Source: Viola odorata (Eukaryota; Streptophyta; Magnoliopsida; Malpighiales; Violaceae). Taken from it: a DNA stretch of 64,000 nucleotides. A model generated the notes under the pieces. The model made no database searches. It saw only the letters and a list, made by a program, of their open reading frames with translations, and was not told the DNA's origin. Where the stretch lies: positions 16,238,564 to 16,302,563 of the forward strand of contig OY829541.1 in assembly GCA_963691705.1 (NCBI GenBank), read 5' to 3'. How positions within the stretch are numbered: position 1 is the stretch's first letter; every line of letters begins with the position of its first letter. Shown here in pieces: positions 36,981-50,230 of the stretch. The position numbers and the translations under genes are program-made.

Positions 36981-39542
36981 ATGCCCAACGGCATGTCACA
37001 CTCCAATATCAAATCCATGCCCAAACGGCATGTCAATTTCATAATTTCAATTTCTAAGTCATGCCCAACGGCATGTCAACTTTCAATTTCAATTTCTAGA
37101 CCATGCGCAATCGGCATGTCGAATTTCAAACTTCAATTTCTAAACCATGCCCAACGGCATGTCAAATTTCAATTTCAATTTCTAGACCATGCCCAACGGC
37201 ATGTCACACTCCAATTCCTAATCCATACCTAAACGGCATGTCAATTTTATAATTTCAATTTCTAAACCAAGCCCAATCGGCATGTCAAATTTCAATTTCT
37301 AATCCATGCCCAAACGGCATGTCAATTTCATAATTTCAATTTATAAACCATGCCCAACGACATGTCAAATTTCAATTTCAATTTCTAGACCATGCCCAAT
37401 GACAGATCACATTCCAATTTCTAATCCATGCCCAAACGGCATGTCAATTTCATAATTTCAATTTCTATACCATGCCCAATCGGCATGTCAAATTTCAATT
37501 TCTAATCCATGGCCAAATGGCATGTCAATTTCATAATTTCAATTTCTAAACCATGCCCAACGGCATGTCAACTTTCAATTTCAATTTCTAGACCATGCCC
37601 AATCGGCATGTCGAATTTCATAACTTCAATTTCTAAACCATGCCCAACGGCATGTCAAATTTCAATTTCAATTTCTAGACCAAGCCCAACGGCATGTCCA
37701 ATTTCAATTTCTAATCCATGCCCAAACGGCATGTTAATTTCAATTTCAATTTCTAGACCATGCCCAATCGGCATGTCAAATATCATAACTTCAATTTCTA
37801 AACCATGCCCAACGGAATGTCAAATTTCAATTTCAATTTCTAGACCATGCCCAACGACATGTCAAATTTCAATTTCAATTTCTAGACCATGCCCAACGGC
37901 ATGTCACATTCCAATTTCTAATCCATGCCCAAGCGACATGTCAATTTCAGAATTTCAATTTCTAAACCATGCCCAACTGCATGTCAAATTCCAATTTCAA
38001 TTTCTAGACCATGCCCAACGGCATGTCACATTCCAATTCCTAATCCATGCCCAAACGACATGTCAATTTCATAATTTCAATTTCTAAGCCATGCCCAACA
38101 GCATGTCAACTTTCAATTTCAATTTCTAGACAATGCCCAATCGGCATGTCGAATTTCATAACTTCAATTTCTAAACCATGCCCAACGGTATGTCAAATTT
38201 CAATTTCAATTTCTAGACCATGCCCAACGACATGTCAAATTTCAATTTCAATTTCTAGACCATGCCCAACGGCATGTCACACTCCAATATCAAATCCATG
38301 CCCAAACGGCATGTCAATTTCATAATTTCAATTTCTAAGTCATGCCCAACGGCATGTCAACTTTCAATTTCAATTTCTAGACCATGCGCAATCGGCATGT
38401 CGAATTTCAAACTTCAATTTCTAAACCATGCCCAACGGCATGTCAAATTTCAATTTCAATTTCTAGACCATGCCCAACGGCATGTCACACTCCAATTCCT
38501 AATCCATACCCAAACGGCATGTCAATTTTATAATTTCAATTTCTAAACCAAGCCCAATCGGCATGTCAAATTTCAATTTCTAATCCATGCCCAAACGGCA
38601 TGTCAATTTCATAATTTCAATTTATAAACCATGCCCAACGACATGTCAAATTTCAATTTCAATTTCTAGACCATGCCCAATGACAGATCACATTCCAATT
38701 TCTAATCCATGCCCAAACGGCATGTCAATTTCATAATTTCAATTTCTATACCATGCCCAATCGGCATGTCAAATTTCAATTTCTAATCCATGGCCAAATG
38801 GCATGTCAATTTCATAATTTCAATTTCTAAACCATGCCCAACGTCATGTCAACTTTCAATTTCAATTTCTAGACCATGCCCAATCGGCATGTCGAATTTC
38901 ATAACTTCAATTTCTAAACCATGCCCAACGGCATGTCAAATTTCAATTTCAATTTCTAGACCAAGCCCAACGGCATGTCCAATTTCAATTTCTAATCCAT
39001 GCCCAAACGGCATGTCAATTTCAATTTCAATTTCTAGACCATGCCCAATCGGCATGTCAAATATCATAACTTCAATTTCTAAACCATGCCCAACGGAATG
39101 TCAAATTTCAATTTCAATTTCTAGACCATGCCCAACGACATGTCAAATTTCAATTTCAATTTCTAGACCATGCCCAACGGCATGTCACATTCCAATTTCT
39201 AATCCATGCCCAAGCGACATGTCAATTTCAGAATTTCAATTTCTAAACCATGCCCAACTGCATGTCAAATTCCAATTTCAATTTCTAGACCATGCCCAAC
39301 GGCATGTCACATTCCAATTCCTAATCCATGCCCAAACGACATGTCAATTTCATAATTTCAATTTCTAAGCCATGCCCAACGGCATGTCAACTTTCAATTT
39401 CAATTTCTAAACAATGCCCAATCGGCATGTCGAATTTCATAACTTCAATTTCTAAACCATGCCCAACGGCATGTCAAATTTCAATTTCAATTTCTATACC
39501 ATGCCCAACGGCATGTCAAATTTCAATTTCAATTTCTAGACC
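36981..39542 (+). repeat. 1281-bp higher-order repeat, two copies
   Basis: 36981-38261 and 38262-39542 match at offset 1281 bp (37509/38790 and further landmarks). The start of a third unit at 39543 follows the same sequence for about 120 bp and then switches to a different HOR. Markers are CTCCAATATCAAATCC, CCATGCGCAATCGG, CAATGACAGATCAC and CCAAGCGACATG. Confidence 0.92.
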
Positions 39543-42500
39543 ATGCCCAACGGCATGTCACACTCCAATATCAAATCCATGCCCAAACGGCATGTCAATT
39601 TCATAATTTCAATTTCTAAGTCATGCCCAACGGCATGTCAACTTTCAATTTCAATTTCTAGACCATGCCCAATCGGCATGTCAAATATCATAACTTCCAT
39701 TTCTAAACCATGCCCAACGGAATGTCAAATTTCAATTTCAATTTCTAGACCATGCCCAACGACATGTCAAATTTCAATTTCAATTTCTAGACCATGCCCA
39801 ACGGCATGTCACATTCCAATTTCTAATCCATGCCCAAGCGACATGTCAATTTCAGAATTTAAATTTCTAAACCATGCCCAACTGCATGTCAAATTCCAAT
39901 TTCAATTTCTAGACCATGCCCAACGGCATGTCACATTCCAATTCCTAATCCATGCCCAAACGACATGTCAATTTCATAATTTCAATTTCTAAACCATGCC
40001 CAATCGGCATGTCAAATTTTAATTTCTAATCCATGCCCAAACGGCATGTCAATTTCATAATTTCAATTTCTAAACCATGCCCAACGGCATGTCAACTTTC
40101 AATTTCAATTTCTAGACAATGCCCAATCAGGATGTCGAATTTCATAACTTCAATTTCCAAACCATGCCCAACGGCATGTCAAATTTCAATTTCAATTTTT
40201 ATACCATGCCCAGCGGCATGTCAAATTTCAATTTCTAATCCATGCCCAAACGGCATGTCAATTTCATAATTTCAATTTCTAAGCCATTCCCAACGGCATG
40301 TCAACTTTCAATTTCAATTTCTAGACCATTCCCGACGGCATGTCAACTTTCAATTTCAATTTTTAGACCATGCCCAATCGGCATGTCAAATTTCAATTTC
40401 AATTTCTAGACCATGCCCAACGGCATGTCAAATTTCAATTTCAATTTCTAGACCATGCCCAACGGCATGTCACATTCCAATTTCTAATCCATACCCAAAC
40501 GGCATGTCAATTTTATAATTTCAATTTCTAAACCAAGCCCAATCGGCATGTCAAATTTCAATTTCTAATCCATGCCCAAACGGCATGTCAATTTCATAAT
40601 TTCAATTTCTAAACCATGCCCAACGACATGTCAAATTTCAATTTCAATTTCTAGACCATGCCCAATGGCATGTCACATTCCAATTCCTAATGCATGCCCA
40701 AACGACATGACAATTTCATAATTTCAATTTCTAAACCATGCCCAATCGGCATGTCAAATTTTAATTTCTAATCCATGCCCAAACGGTATGTCAATTTCAT
40801 AATTTCAATTTCGTAACCATGCCTAACGGCATGTCAACTTTCAATTTCAATTTCTAGACCATGCCCAATCGGCATGTCGAATTTCATAACTTCAATTTCC
40901 AAACCATGCCCAACGGCATATCAAATTTCAATTTCATTTTCTAGACCATGCCCAATCGGCATGTCAAATTTCATAACTTCAATTTCTAAACCATGCCCAA
41001 CTACATGTAAAATATCAATTTCAATTTCTAGACCATGCCCAACGGCATGTCAAATTTCAATTTCTAAACCATACCCAACGGCATGTCAATTTCATAATTT
41101 CAATTTCTAAGCCATGCCCAACGACATGTCAACTTTTAATTTCAATTTCTAGACCATGCCAAATCGGCATGTCGAATTTCTTAACTTCAATTTCTAAACC
41201 ATGCCCAACGGCATGTCAAATTTCAATATCAATTTCTAGACCATGCCCAACGGCATGTCAAATTTCAATTTCAATTTCTAGACCATGCCCAACGGCATGT
41301 CACACTCCAATATCTAATCCATGCCCAAACGGCATGTCAATTTCATAATTTCAATTTCTAAGTCACGCCCAACGGCATGTCAGCTTTCAATTTCAATTTC
41401 TAGACAATGCCCAATCGGCTTGTCGAATTTCATAACTACAATTTCTAAACCATGCCCAACGGCATGTCAAATTTCAATTTCAATTTCTAGACCATGCCCA
41501 ACGACATGTCACACTCCAATTTCTAATCCATGCCCAAACGGCATGTCAATTTTATAATTTCAATTTCTAAACCATGCCCAATCGGCATGTCAAATGTCAA
41601 TTTCTAATCCATGCCCAAACGGCATGTCAATTTCATTATTTCAATTTCTAAACCATGCCCAACGGCATGTGAACTTTAAATTTCAATTTCAATTTCTAGA
41701 CCATGCCCAACGGCATGTCAAATTTCAATTTCAATTTCTAGACCATGCCTAACGGCATGTCACATTCCAATTTCTAATCCATGCCCAAACGGTATGTCAA
41801 ATTCATAATTTCAATTTCTAAACCATGCCCAACGGCATGTCAACTTTCAATTTCAATTTCTAGACCATGCCTAACGGCATGTCACATTCCAATTTCTAAT
41901 CCATGCCCAAACGGTATGTCAAATTCATAATTTCAATTTCTAAACCATGCCCAATCGGCATGTCAAATTTTAATTTCTAATCCATGCCCAAACGGCATGT
42001 CAATTTCATAATTTCAATTTCTAAACCATGCCCAACGGCATGTCAACTTTCAATTTCAATTTCTAGACCATGCCCAATCGGCATGTCGAATTTCATAAGT
42101 TCAATTTCCAAACCATGCCCAACGGCATATCAAATTTCAATTTCAATTTCAATTTCTAGACCATGCCCAATCGGCATGTCAAATTTCATAACTCCAATTT
42201 CTAAACCATGCCCAACGACATGTAAAATATAAATTTCAATTTCTAGACCATGCCCAACGGCATGTCAAATTTCAATTTCTAAACCATGCCCAACGGCATG
42301 TCAATTTCATAATTTCAATTTCTAAGCCATGCCCAACGGCATGTCAACTTTCAATTTCAATTTCTAAACAATGCCCAATCGGCATGTCGAATTTCATAAC
42401 TTCAATTTCTAAACCATGCCCAACGGCATGTCAAATTTCAATTTCAATTTCTATACCATGCCCAACGGCATGTCAAATTTCAATTTCAATTTCTAGACCA

Positions 42501-45456
42501 TGCCCAACGGCATGTCACACTCCAATATCAAATCCATGCCCAAACGGCATGTCAATTTCATAATTTCAATTTCTAAGTCATGCCCAACGGCATGTCAACT
42601 TTCAATTTCAATTTCTAGACCATGCCCAATCGGCATGTCAAATATCATAACTTCCATTTCTAAACCATGCCCAACGGAATGTCAAATTTCAATTTCAATT
42701 TCTAGACCATGCCCAACGACATGTCAAATTTCAATTTCAATTTCTAGACCATGCCCAACGGCATGTCACATTCCAATTTCTAATCCATGCCCAAGCGACA
42801 TGTCAATTTCAGAATTTAAATTTCTAAACCATGCCCAACTGCATGTCAAATTCCAATTTCAATTTCTAGACCATGCCCAACGGCATGTCACATTCCAATT
42901 CCTAATCCATGCCCAAACGACATGTCAATTTCATAATTTCAATTTCTAAACCATGCCCAATCGGCATGTCAAATTTTAATTTCTAATCCATGCCCAAACG
43001 GCATGTCAATTTCATAATTTCAATTTCTAAACCATGCCCAACGGCATGTCAACTTTCAATTTCAATTTCTAGACAATGCCCAATCAGGATGTCGAATTTC
43101 ATAACTTCAATTTCCAAACCATGCCCAACGGCATGTCAAATTTCAATTTCAATTTTTATACCATGCCCAGCGGCATGTCAAATTTCAATTTCTAATCCAT
43201 GCCCAAACGGCATGTCAATTTCATAATTTCAATTTCTAAGCCATTCCCAACGGCATGTCAACTTTCAATTTCAATTTCTAGACCATTCCCGACGGCATGT
43301 CAACTTTCAATTTCAATTTTTAGACCATGCCCAATCGGCATGTCAAATTTCAATTTCAATTTCTAGACCATGCCCAACGGCATGTCAAATTTCAATTTCA
43401 ATTTCTAGACCATGCCCAACGGCATGTCACATTCCAATTTCTAATCCATACCCAAACGGCATGTCAATTTTATAATTTCAATTTCTAAACCAAGCCCAAT
43501 CGGCATGTCAAATTTCAATTTCTAATCCATGCCCAAACGGCATGTCAATTTCATAATTTCAATTTCTAAACCATGCCCAACGACATGTCAAATTTCAATT
43601 TCAATTTCTAGACCATGCCCAATGGCATGTCACATTCCAATTCCTAATGCATGCCCAAACGACATGACAATTTCATAATTTCAATTTCTAAACCATGCCC
43701 AATCGGCATGTCAAATTTTAATTTCTAATCCATGCCCAAACGGTATGTCAATTTCATAATTTCAATTTCGTAACCATGCCTAACGGCATGTCAACTTTCA
43801 ATTTCAATTTCTAGACCATGCCCAATCGGCATGTCGAATTTCATAACTTCAATTTCCAAACCATGCCCAACGGCATATCAAATTTCAATTTCATTTTCTA
43901 GACCATGCCCAATCGGCATGTCAAATTTCATAACTTCAATTTCTAAACCATGCCCAACTACATGTAAAATATCAATTTCAATTTCTAGACCATGCCCAAC
44001 GGCATGTCAAATTTCAATTTCTAAACCATACCCAACGGCATGTCAATTTCATAATTTCAATTTCTAAGCCATGCCCAACGACATGTCAACTTTTAATTTC
44101 AATTTCTAGACCATGCCAAATCGGCATGTCGAATTTCTTAACTTCAATTTCTAAACCATGCCCAACGGCATGTCAAATTTCAATATCAATTTCTAGACCA
44201 TGCCCAACGGCATGTCAAATTTCAATTTCAATTTCTAGACCATGCCCAACGGCATGTCACACTCCAATATCTAATCCATGCCCAAACGGCATGTCAATTT
44301 CATAATTTCAATTTCTAAGTCACGCCCAACGGCATGTCAGCTTTCAATTTCAATTTCTAGACAATGCCCAATCGGCTTGTCGAATTTCATAACTACAATT
44401 TCTAAACCATGCCCAACGGCATGTCAAATTTCAATTTCAATTTCTAGACCATGCCCAACGACATGTCACACTCCAATTTCTAATCCATGCCCAAACGGCA
44501 TGTCAATTTTATAATTTCAATTTCTAAACCATGCCCAATCGGCATGTCAAATGTCAATTTCTAATCCATGCCCAAACGGCATGTCAATTTCATTATTTCA
44601 ATTTCTAAACCATGCCCAACGGCATGTGAACTTTAAATTTCAATTTCAATTTCTAGACCATGCCCAACGGCATGTCAAATTTCAATTTCAATTTCTAGAC
44701 CATGCCTAACGGCATGTCACATTCCAATTTCTAATCCATGCCCAAACGGTATGTCAAATTCATAATTTCAATTTCTAAACCATGCCCAACGGCATGTCAA
44801 CTTTCAATTTCAATTTCTAGACCATGCCTAACGGCATGTCACATTCCAATTTCTAATCCATGCCCAAACGGTATGTCAAATTCATAATTTCAATTTCTAA
44901 ACCATGCCCAATCGGCATGTCAAATTTTAATTTCTAATCCATGCCCAAACGGCATGTCAATTTCATAATTTCAATTTCTAAACCATGCCCAACGGCATGT
45001 CAACTTTCAATTTCAATTTCTAGACCATGCCCAATCGGCATGTCGAATTTCATAAGTTCAATTTCCAAACCATGCCCAACGGCATATCAAATTTCAATTT
45101 CAATTTCAATTTCTAGACCATGCCCAATCGGCATGTCAAATTTCATAACTCCAATTTCTAAACCATGCCCAACGACATGTAAAATATAAATTTCAATTTC
45201 TAGACCATGCCCAACGGCATGTCAAATTTCAATTTCTAAACCATGCCCAACGGCATGTCAATTTCATAATTTCAATTTCTAAGCCATGCCCAACGGCATG
45301 TCAACTTTCAATTTCAATTTCTAGACAATGCCCAATCGGCATGTCAAATTTCATAACTTCAATTTCTAAACCATGCCCAACGGCATGTCAAATTTCAATT
45401 TCAATTTCTAGACCATGCCCAACGGCATGTCAAATTTCAATTTCAATTTCTAGACC
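39543..45456 (+). repeat. 2957-bp higher-order repeat, two near-identical copies
   Basis: 39543-42499 and 42500-45456 match at a constant offset of 2957 bp at every landmark checked (39543/42500, 40033/42990, 40874/43831, 41321/44278, 41984/44941). Translated landmark stretches are identical between copies, so the duplication is recent or was homogenised. The shared register extends somewhat left of 39543; both copies have CTAAACAATGCCC (39408 and 42365). Confidence 0.94.
41820..41941 (+). repeat. 122-bp internal duplication inside the 2957-bp unit
   Basis: A group of three monomers (CCTAACGGCATG, AAACGGTATG and their partner) occurs twice in a row here and again at 44777-44898, but only once in the first copy near 36350-36430. 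The unit therefore gained 122 bp before the 2957-bp duplication and after separation from the 34.8-kb block. Confidence 0.8.
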
Positions 45457-47522
45457 ATGCCCAACGGCATGTCACACTCCAATATCAAATCCATGCCCAA
45501 ACGGCATGTCAATTTCATAATTTCAATTTCTAAGTCATGCCCAACGGCATGTCAACTTTCAATTTCAATTTCTAGACCATGCGCAATCGGCATGTCGAAT
45601 TTCAAACTTCAATTTCTAAACCATGCCCAACGGCATGTCAAATTTCAATTTCAATTTCTAGACCATGCCCAACGGCATGTCACACTCCAATTCCTAATCC
45701 ATACCCAAACGGCATGTCAATTTTATAATTTCAATTTCTAAACCAAGCCCAATCGGCATGTCAAATTTGAATTTCTAATCCATGCCCAAACGGCATGTCA
45801 ATTTCATAATTTCAATTTATAAACCATGCCCAACGACATGTCAAATTTCAATTTCAATTTCTAGACCATGCCCAATGACAGATCACATTCTAATTTCTAA
45901 TCCATGCCCAAACGGCATGTCAATTTCATAATTTCAATTTCTATACCATGCCCAATCGGCATGTCAAATTTCAATTTCTAATCCATGGCCAAATGGCATG
46001 TCAATTTCATAATTTCAATTTCTAAACCATGCCCAACGGCATGTCAACTTTCAATTTCAATTTCTAGACCATGCCCAACGACATGTCAAATTTCAATTTC
46101 AATTTCTAGACCAAGCCCAACGGCATGTCCAATTTCAATTTCTAATCCATGCCCAAACGGCATGTCAATTTCAATTTCAATTTCTAGACCATGCCCAATC
46201 GGCATGTCAAATATCATAACTTCAATTTCTAAACCATGCCCAACGGAATGTCAAATTTCAATTTCAATTTCTAGACCATGCCCAACGACATGTCAAATTT
46301 CAATTTCAATTTCTAGACCATGCCCAACGGCATGTCACATTCCAATTTCTAATCCATGCCCAAGCGACATGTCAATTTCAGAATTTCAATTTCTAAACCA
46401 TGCCCAACTGCATGTCAAATTCCAATTTCAATTTCTAGACCATGCCCAACGGCATGTCACATTCCAATTCCTAATCCATGCCCAAACGACATGTCAATTT
46501 CATAATTTCAATTTCTAAACCATGCCCAATCGGCATGTCAAATTTTAATTTCTAATCCATGCCCAAACGGCATGTCAATTTCATAATTTCAATTTCTAAA
46601 CCATGCCCAACGGCATGTCAACTTTCAATTTCAATTTCTAGACCATGCCCAATCGGCATGTCGAATTTCATAAGTTCAATTTCCAAACCATGCCCAACGG
46701 CATATCAAATTTCAATTTCAATTTCAATTTCTAGACCATGCCCAATCGGCATGTCAAATTTCATAACTTCAATTTCTAAACCATGCCCAACGACATGTAA
46801 AATATAAATTTCAATTTCTAGACCATGCCCAACGGCATGTCAAATTTCAATTTCTAAACCATGCCCAACGGCATGTCAATTTCATAATTTCAATTTCTAA
46901 GCCATGCCCAACGGCATGTCAACTTTCAATTTCAATTTCTAGACAATGCCCAATCGGCATGTCGAATTTCATAATTTCAATTTCTAGACCATGCCCAATC
47001 GGCATGTCGAATTTCATAACTTCAATTTCTAAACCATGCCCAACGGCATGTCAAATTTCAATTTCAATTTCTAGACCAAGCCCAACGGCATGTCCAATTT
47101 CAATTTCTAATCCATGCCCAAACGGCATGTCAATTTCAATTTCAATTTCTAGACCATGCCCAATCGGCATGTCAAATATCATAACTTCAATTTCTAAACC
47201 ATGCCCAACGGAATGTCAAATTTCAATTTCAATTTCTAGACCATGCCCAACGACATGTCAAATTTCAATTTCAATTTCTAGACCATGCCCAACGGCATGT
47301 CACATTCCAATTTCTAATCCATGCCCAAGCGACATGTCAATTTCAGAATTTCAATTTCTAAACCATGCCCAACTGCATGTCAAATTCCAATTTCAATTTC
47401 TAGACCATGCCCAACGGCATGTCACATTCCAATTCCTAATCCATGCCCAAACGACATGTCAATTTCATAATTTCAATTTCTAAACCATGCCCAATCGGCA
47501 TGTCAAATTTTAATTTCTAATC
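45457..47522 (+). repeat. Mixed satellite segment joining the 2957-bp and 1961-bp domains
   Basis: The first part matches 38262 onward (CAATATCAAATCC, CCATGCGCAATCGG, CAATGACAGATCAC). A jump follows near 46060 (a 42-bp monomer with CGACATG replaces the 45-bp class). Then 46598-47290 recurs at 48268-48960 with offset 1670 bp. Confidence 0.82.
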
Positions 47523-50230
47523 CATGCCCAAACGGCATGTCAATTTCATAATTTCAATTTCTAGACCATTCCCGACGGCATGTCAACTTTCAATTTCAAT
47601 TTTTAGACCATGCCCAATCGGCATGTCAAATTTCAATTTCAATTTCTAGACCATGCCCAACGGCATGTCAAATTTCAATTTCAATTTCTAGACAATGCCC
47701 AACGGCATGTCACATTCCAATTTCTAATCCATACCCAAACGGCATGTCAATTTTATAATTTCAATTTCTAAACCAAGCCCAACGACATGTCAAATTTCAA
47801 TTTCAATTTCTAGACCATGCCCAATGGCATGTCACATTCCAATTCCTAATCCATGCCCAAACGACATGTCAATTTCATAATTTCAATTTCTAAACCATGC
47901 CCAATCGGCATGTCAAATTTTAATTTCTAATCCATGCCCAAACGGTTTGTCAATTTCATAATTTCAATTTCGTAACCATGCCCAACGGCATGTCAACTTT
48001 CAATTTCAATTTCTAGACCATGCCCAATCGGCATGTCGAATTTCATAACTTCAATTTCCAAACCATGCCCAACGGCATATCAAATTTCAATTTCATTTTC
48101 TAGACCATGCCCAATCGGCATGTCAAATTTCATAACTTCAATTTCTAAACCATGCCCAACTACATGTAAAGTATCAATTTCAATTTCTAGACCATGCCCA
48201 ACGGCATGTCAAATTTCAATTTCTAAACCATGCCCAACGGCATGTCAATTTCATAATTTCAATTTCTAAACCATGCCCAACGGCATGTCAACTTTCAATT
48301 TCAATTTCTAGACCATGCCCAATCGGCATGTCGAATTTCATAAGTTCAATTTCCAAACCATGCCCAACGGCATATCAAATTTCAATTTCAATTTCAATTT
48401 CTAGACCATGCCCAATCGGCATGTCAAATTTCATAACTTCAATTTCTAAACCATGCCCAACGACATGTAAAATATAAATTTCAATTTCTAGACCATGCCC
48501 AACGGCATGTCAAATTTCAATTTCTAAACCATGCCCAACGGCATGTCAATTTCATAATTTCAATTTCTAAGCCATGCCCAACGGCATGTCAACTTTCAAT
48601 TTCAATTTCTAGACAATGCCCAATCGGCATGTCGAATTTCATAATTTCAATTTCTAGACCATGCCCAATCGGCATGTCGAATTTCATAACTTCAATTTCT
48701 AAACCATGCCCAACGGCATGTCAAATTTCAATTTCAATTTCTAGACCAAGCCCAACGGCATGTCCAATTTCAATTTCTAATCCATGCCCAAACGGCATGT
48801 CAATTTCAATTTCAATTTCTAGACCATGCCCAATCGGCATGTCAAATATCATAACTTCAATTTCTAAACCATGCCCAACGGAATGTCAAATTTCAATTTC
48901 AATTTCTAGACCATGCCCAACGACATGTCAAATTTCAATTTCTAGACAATGCCCAATCGGCATGTCGAATTTCATAATTTCAATTTCTAGACCATGCCCA
49001 ATCGGCATGTCGAATTTCATAACTTCAATTTCTAAACCATGCCCAACGGCATGTCAAATTTCAATTTCAATTTCTAGACCAAGCCCAACGGCATGTCCAA
49101 TTTCAATTTCTAATCCATGCCCAAACGGCATGTCAATTTCAATTTCAATTTCTAGACCATGCCCAATCGGCATGTCAAATATCATAACTTCAATTTCTAA
49201 ACCATGCCCAACGGAATGTCAAATTTCAATTTCAATTTCTAGACCATGCCCAACGGCATGTCACATTCCAATTTCTAATCCATGCCCAAGCGACATGTCA
49301 ATTTCAGAATTTCAATTTCTAAACCATGCCCAACTGCATGTCAAATTCCAATTTCAATTTCTAGACCATGCCCAACGGCATGTCACATTCCAATTCCTAA
49401 TCCATGCCCAAACGACATGTCAATTTCATAATTTCAATTTCTAAACCATGCCCAATCGGCATGTCAAATTTTAATTTCTAATCCATGCCCAAACGGCATG
49501 TCAATTTCATAATTTCAATTTCTAGACCATTCCCGACGGCATGTCAACTTTCAATTTCAATTTTTAGACCATGCCCAATCGGCATGTCAAATTTCAATTT
49601 CAATTTCTAGACCATGCCCAACGGCATGTCAAATTTCAATTTCAATTTCTAGACAATGCCCAACGGCATGTCACATTCCAATTTCTAATCCATACCCAAA
49701 CGGCATGTCAATTTTATAATTTCAATTTCTAAACCAAGCCCAACGACATGTCAAATTTCAATTTCAATTTCTAGACCATGCCCAATGGCATGTCACATTC
49801 CAATTCCTAATCCATGCCCAAACGACATGTCAATTTCATAATTTCAATTTCTAAACCATGCCCAATCGGCATGTCAAATTTTAATTTCTAATCCATGCCC
49901 AAACAGTTTGTCAATTTCATAATTTCAATTTCGTAACCATGCCCAACGGCATGTCAACTTTCAATTTCAATTTCTAGACCATGCCCAATCGGCATGTCGA
50001 ATTTCATAAATTCAATTTCCAAACCATGCCCAACGGCATATCAAATTTCAATTTCATTTTCTAGACCATGCCCAATCGGCATGTCAAATTTCATAACTTC
50101 AATTTCTAAACCATGCCCAACTACATGTAAAGTATCAATTTCAATTTCTAGACCATGCCCAACGGCATGTCAAATTTCAATTTCTAAACCATGCCCAACG
50201 GCATGTCAATTTCATAATTTCAATTTCTAA
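47523..50230 (+). repeat. 1961-bp offset repeat with a nested 333-bp duplication
   Basis: 47523-48267 recurs at 49484-50228 (offset 1961 bp; landmark 48033/49994). Between them, a 333-bp segment starting near 48611 is repeated from 48944, joined at CTAGACAATGCCC. Because 333 is divisible by three, this duplication keeps one + frame open for 271 codons (48629-49444), the longest open frame in the window. It is a by-product of the repeat and not evidence of a gene. Confidence 0.88.

Noticed and set aside
48629..49444. 271-codon open frame, the longest in the window
   Set aside because: It is explained entirely by a 333-bp duplication of satellite units; its translation is the same I/S, PCP and Cys repeat.
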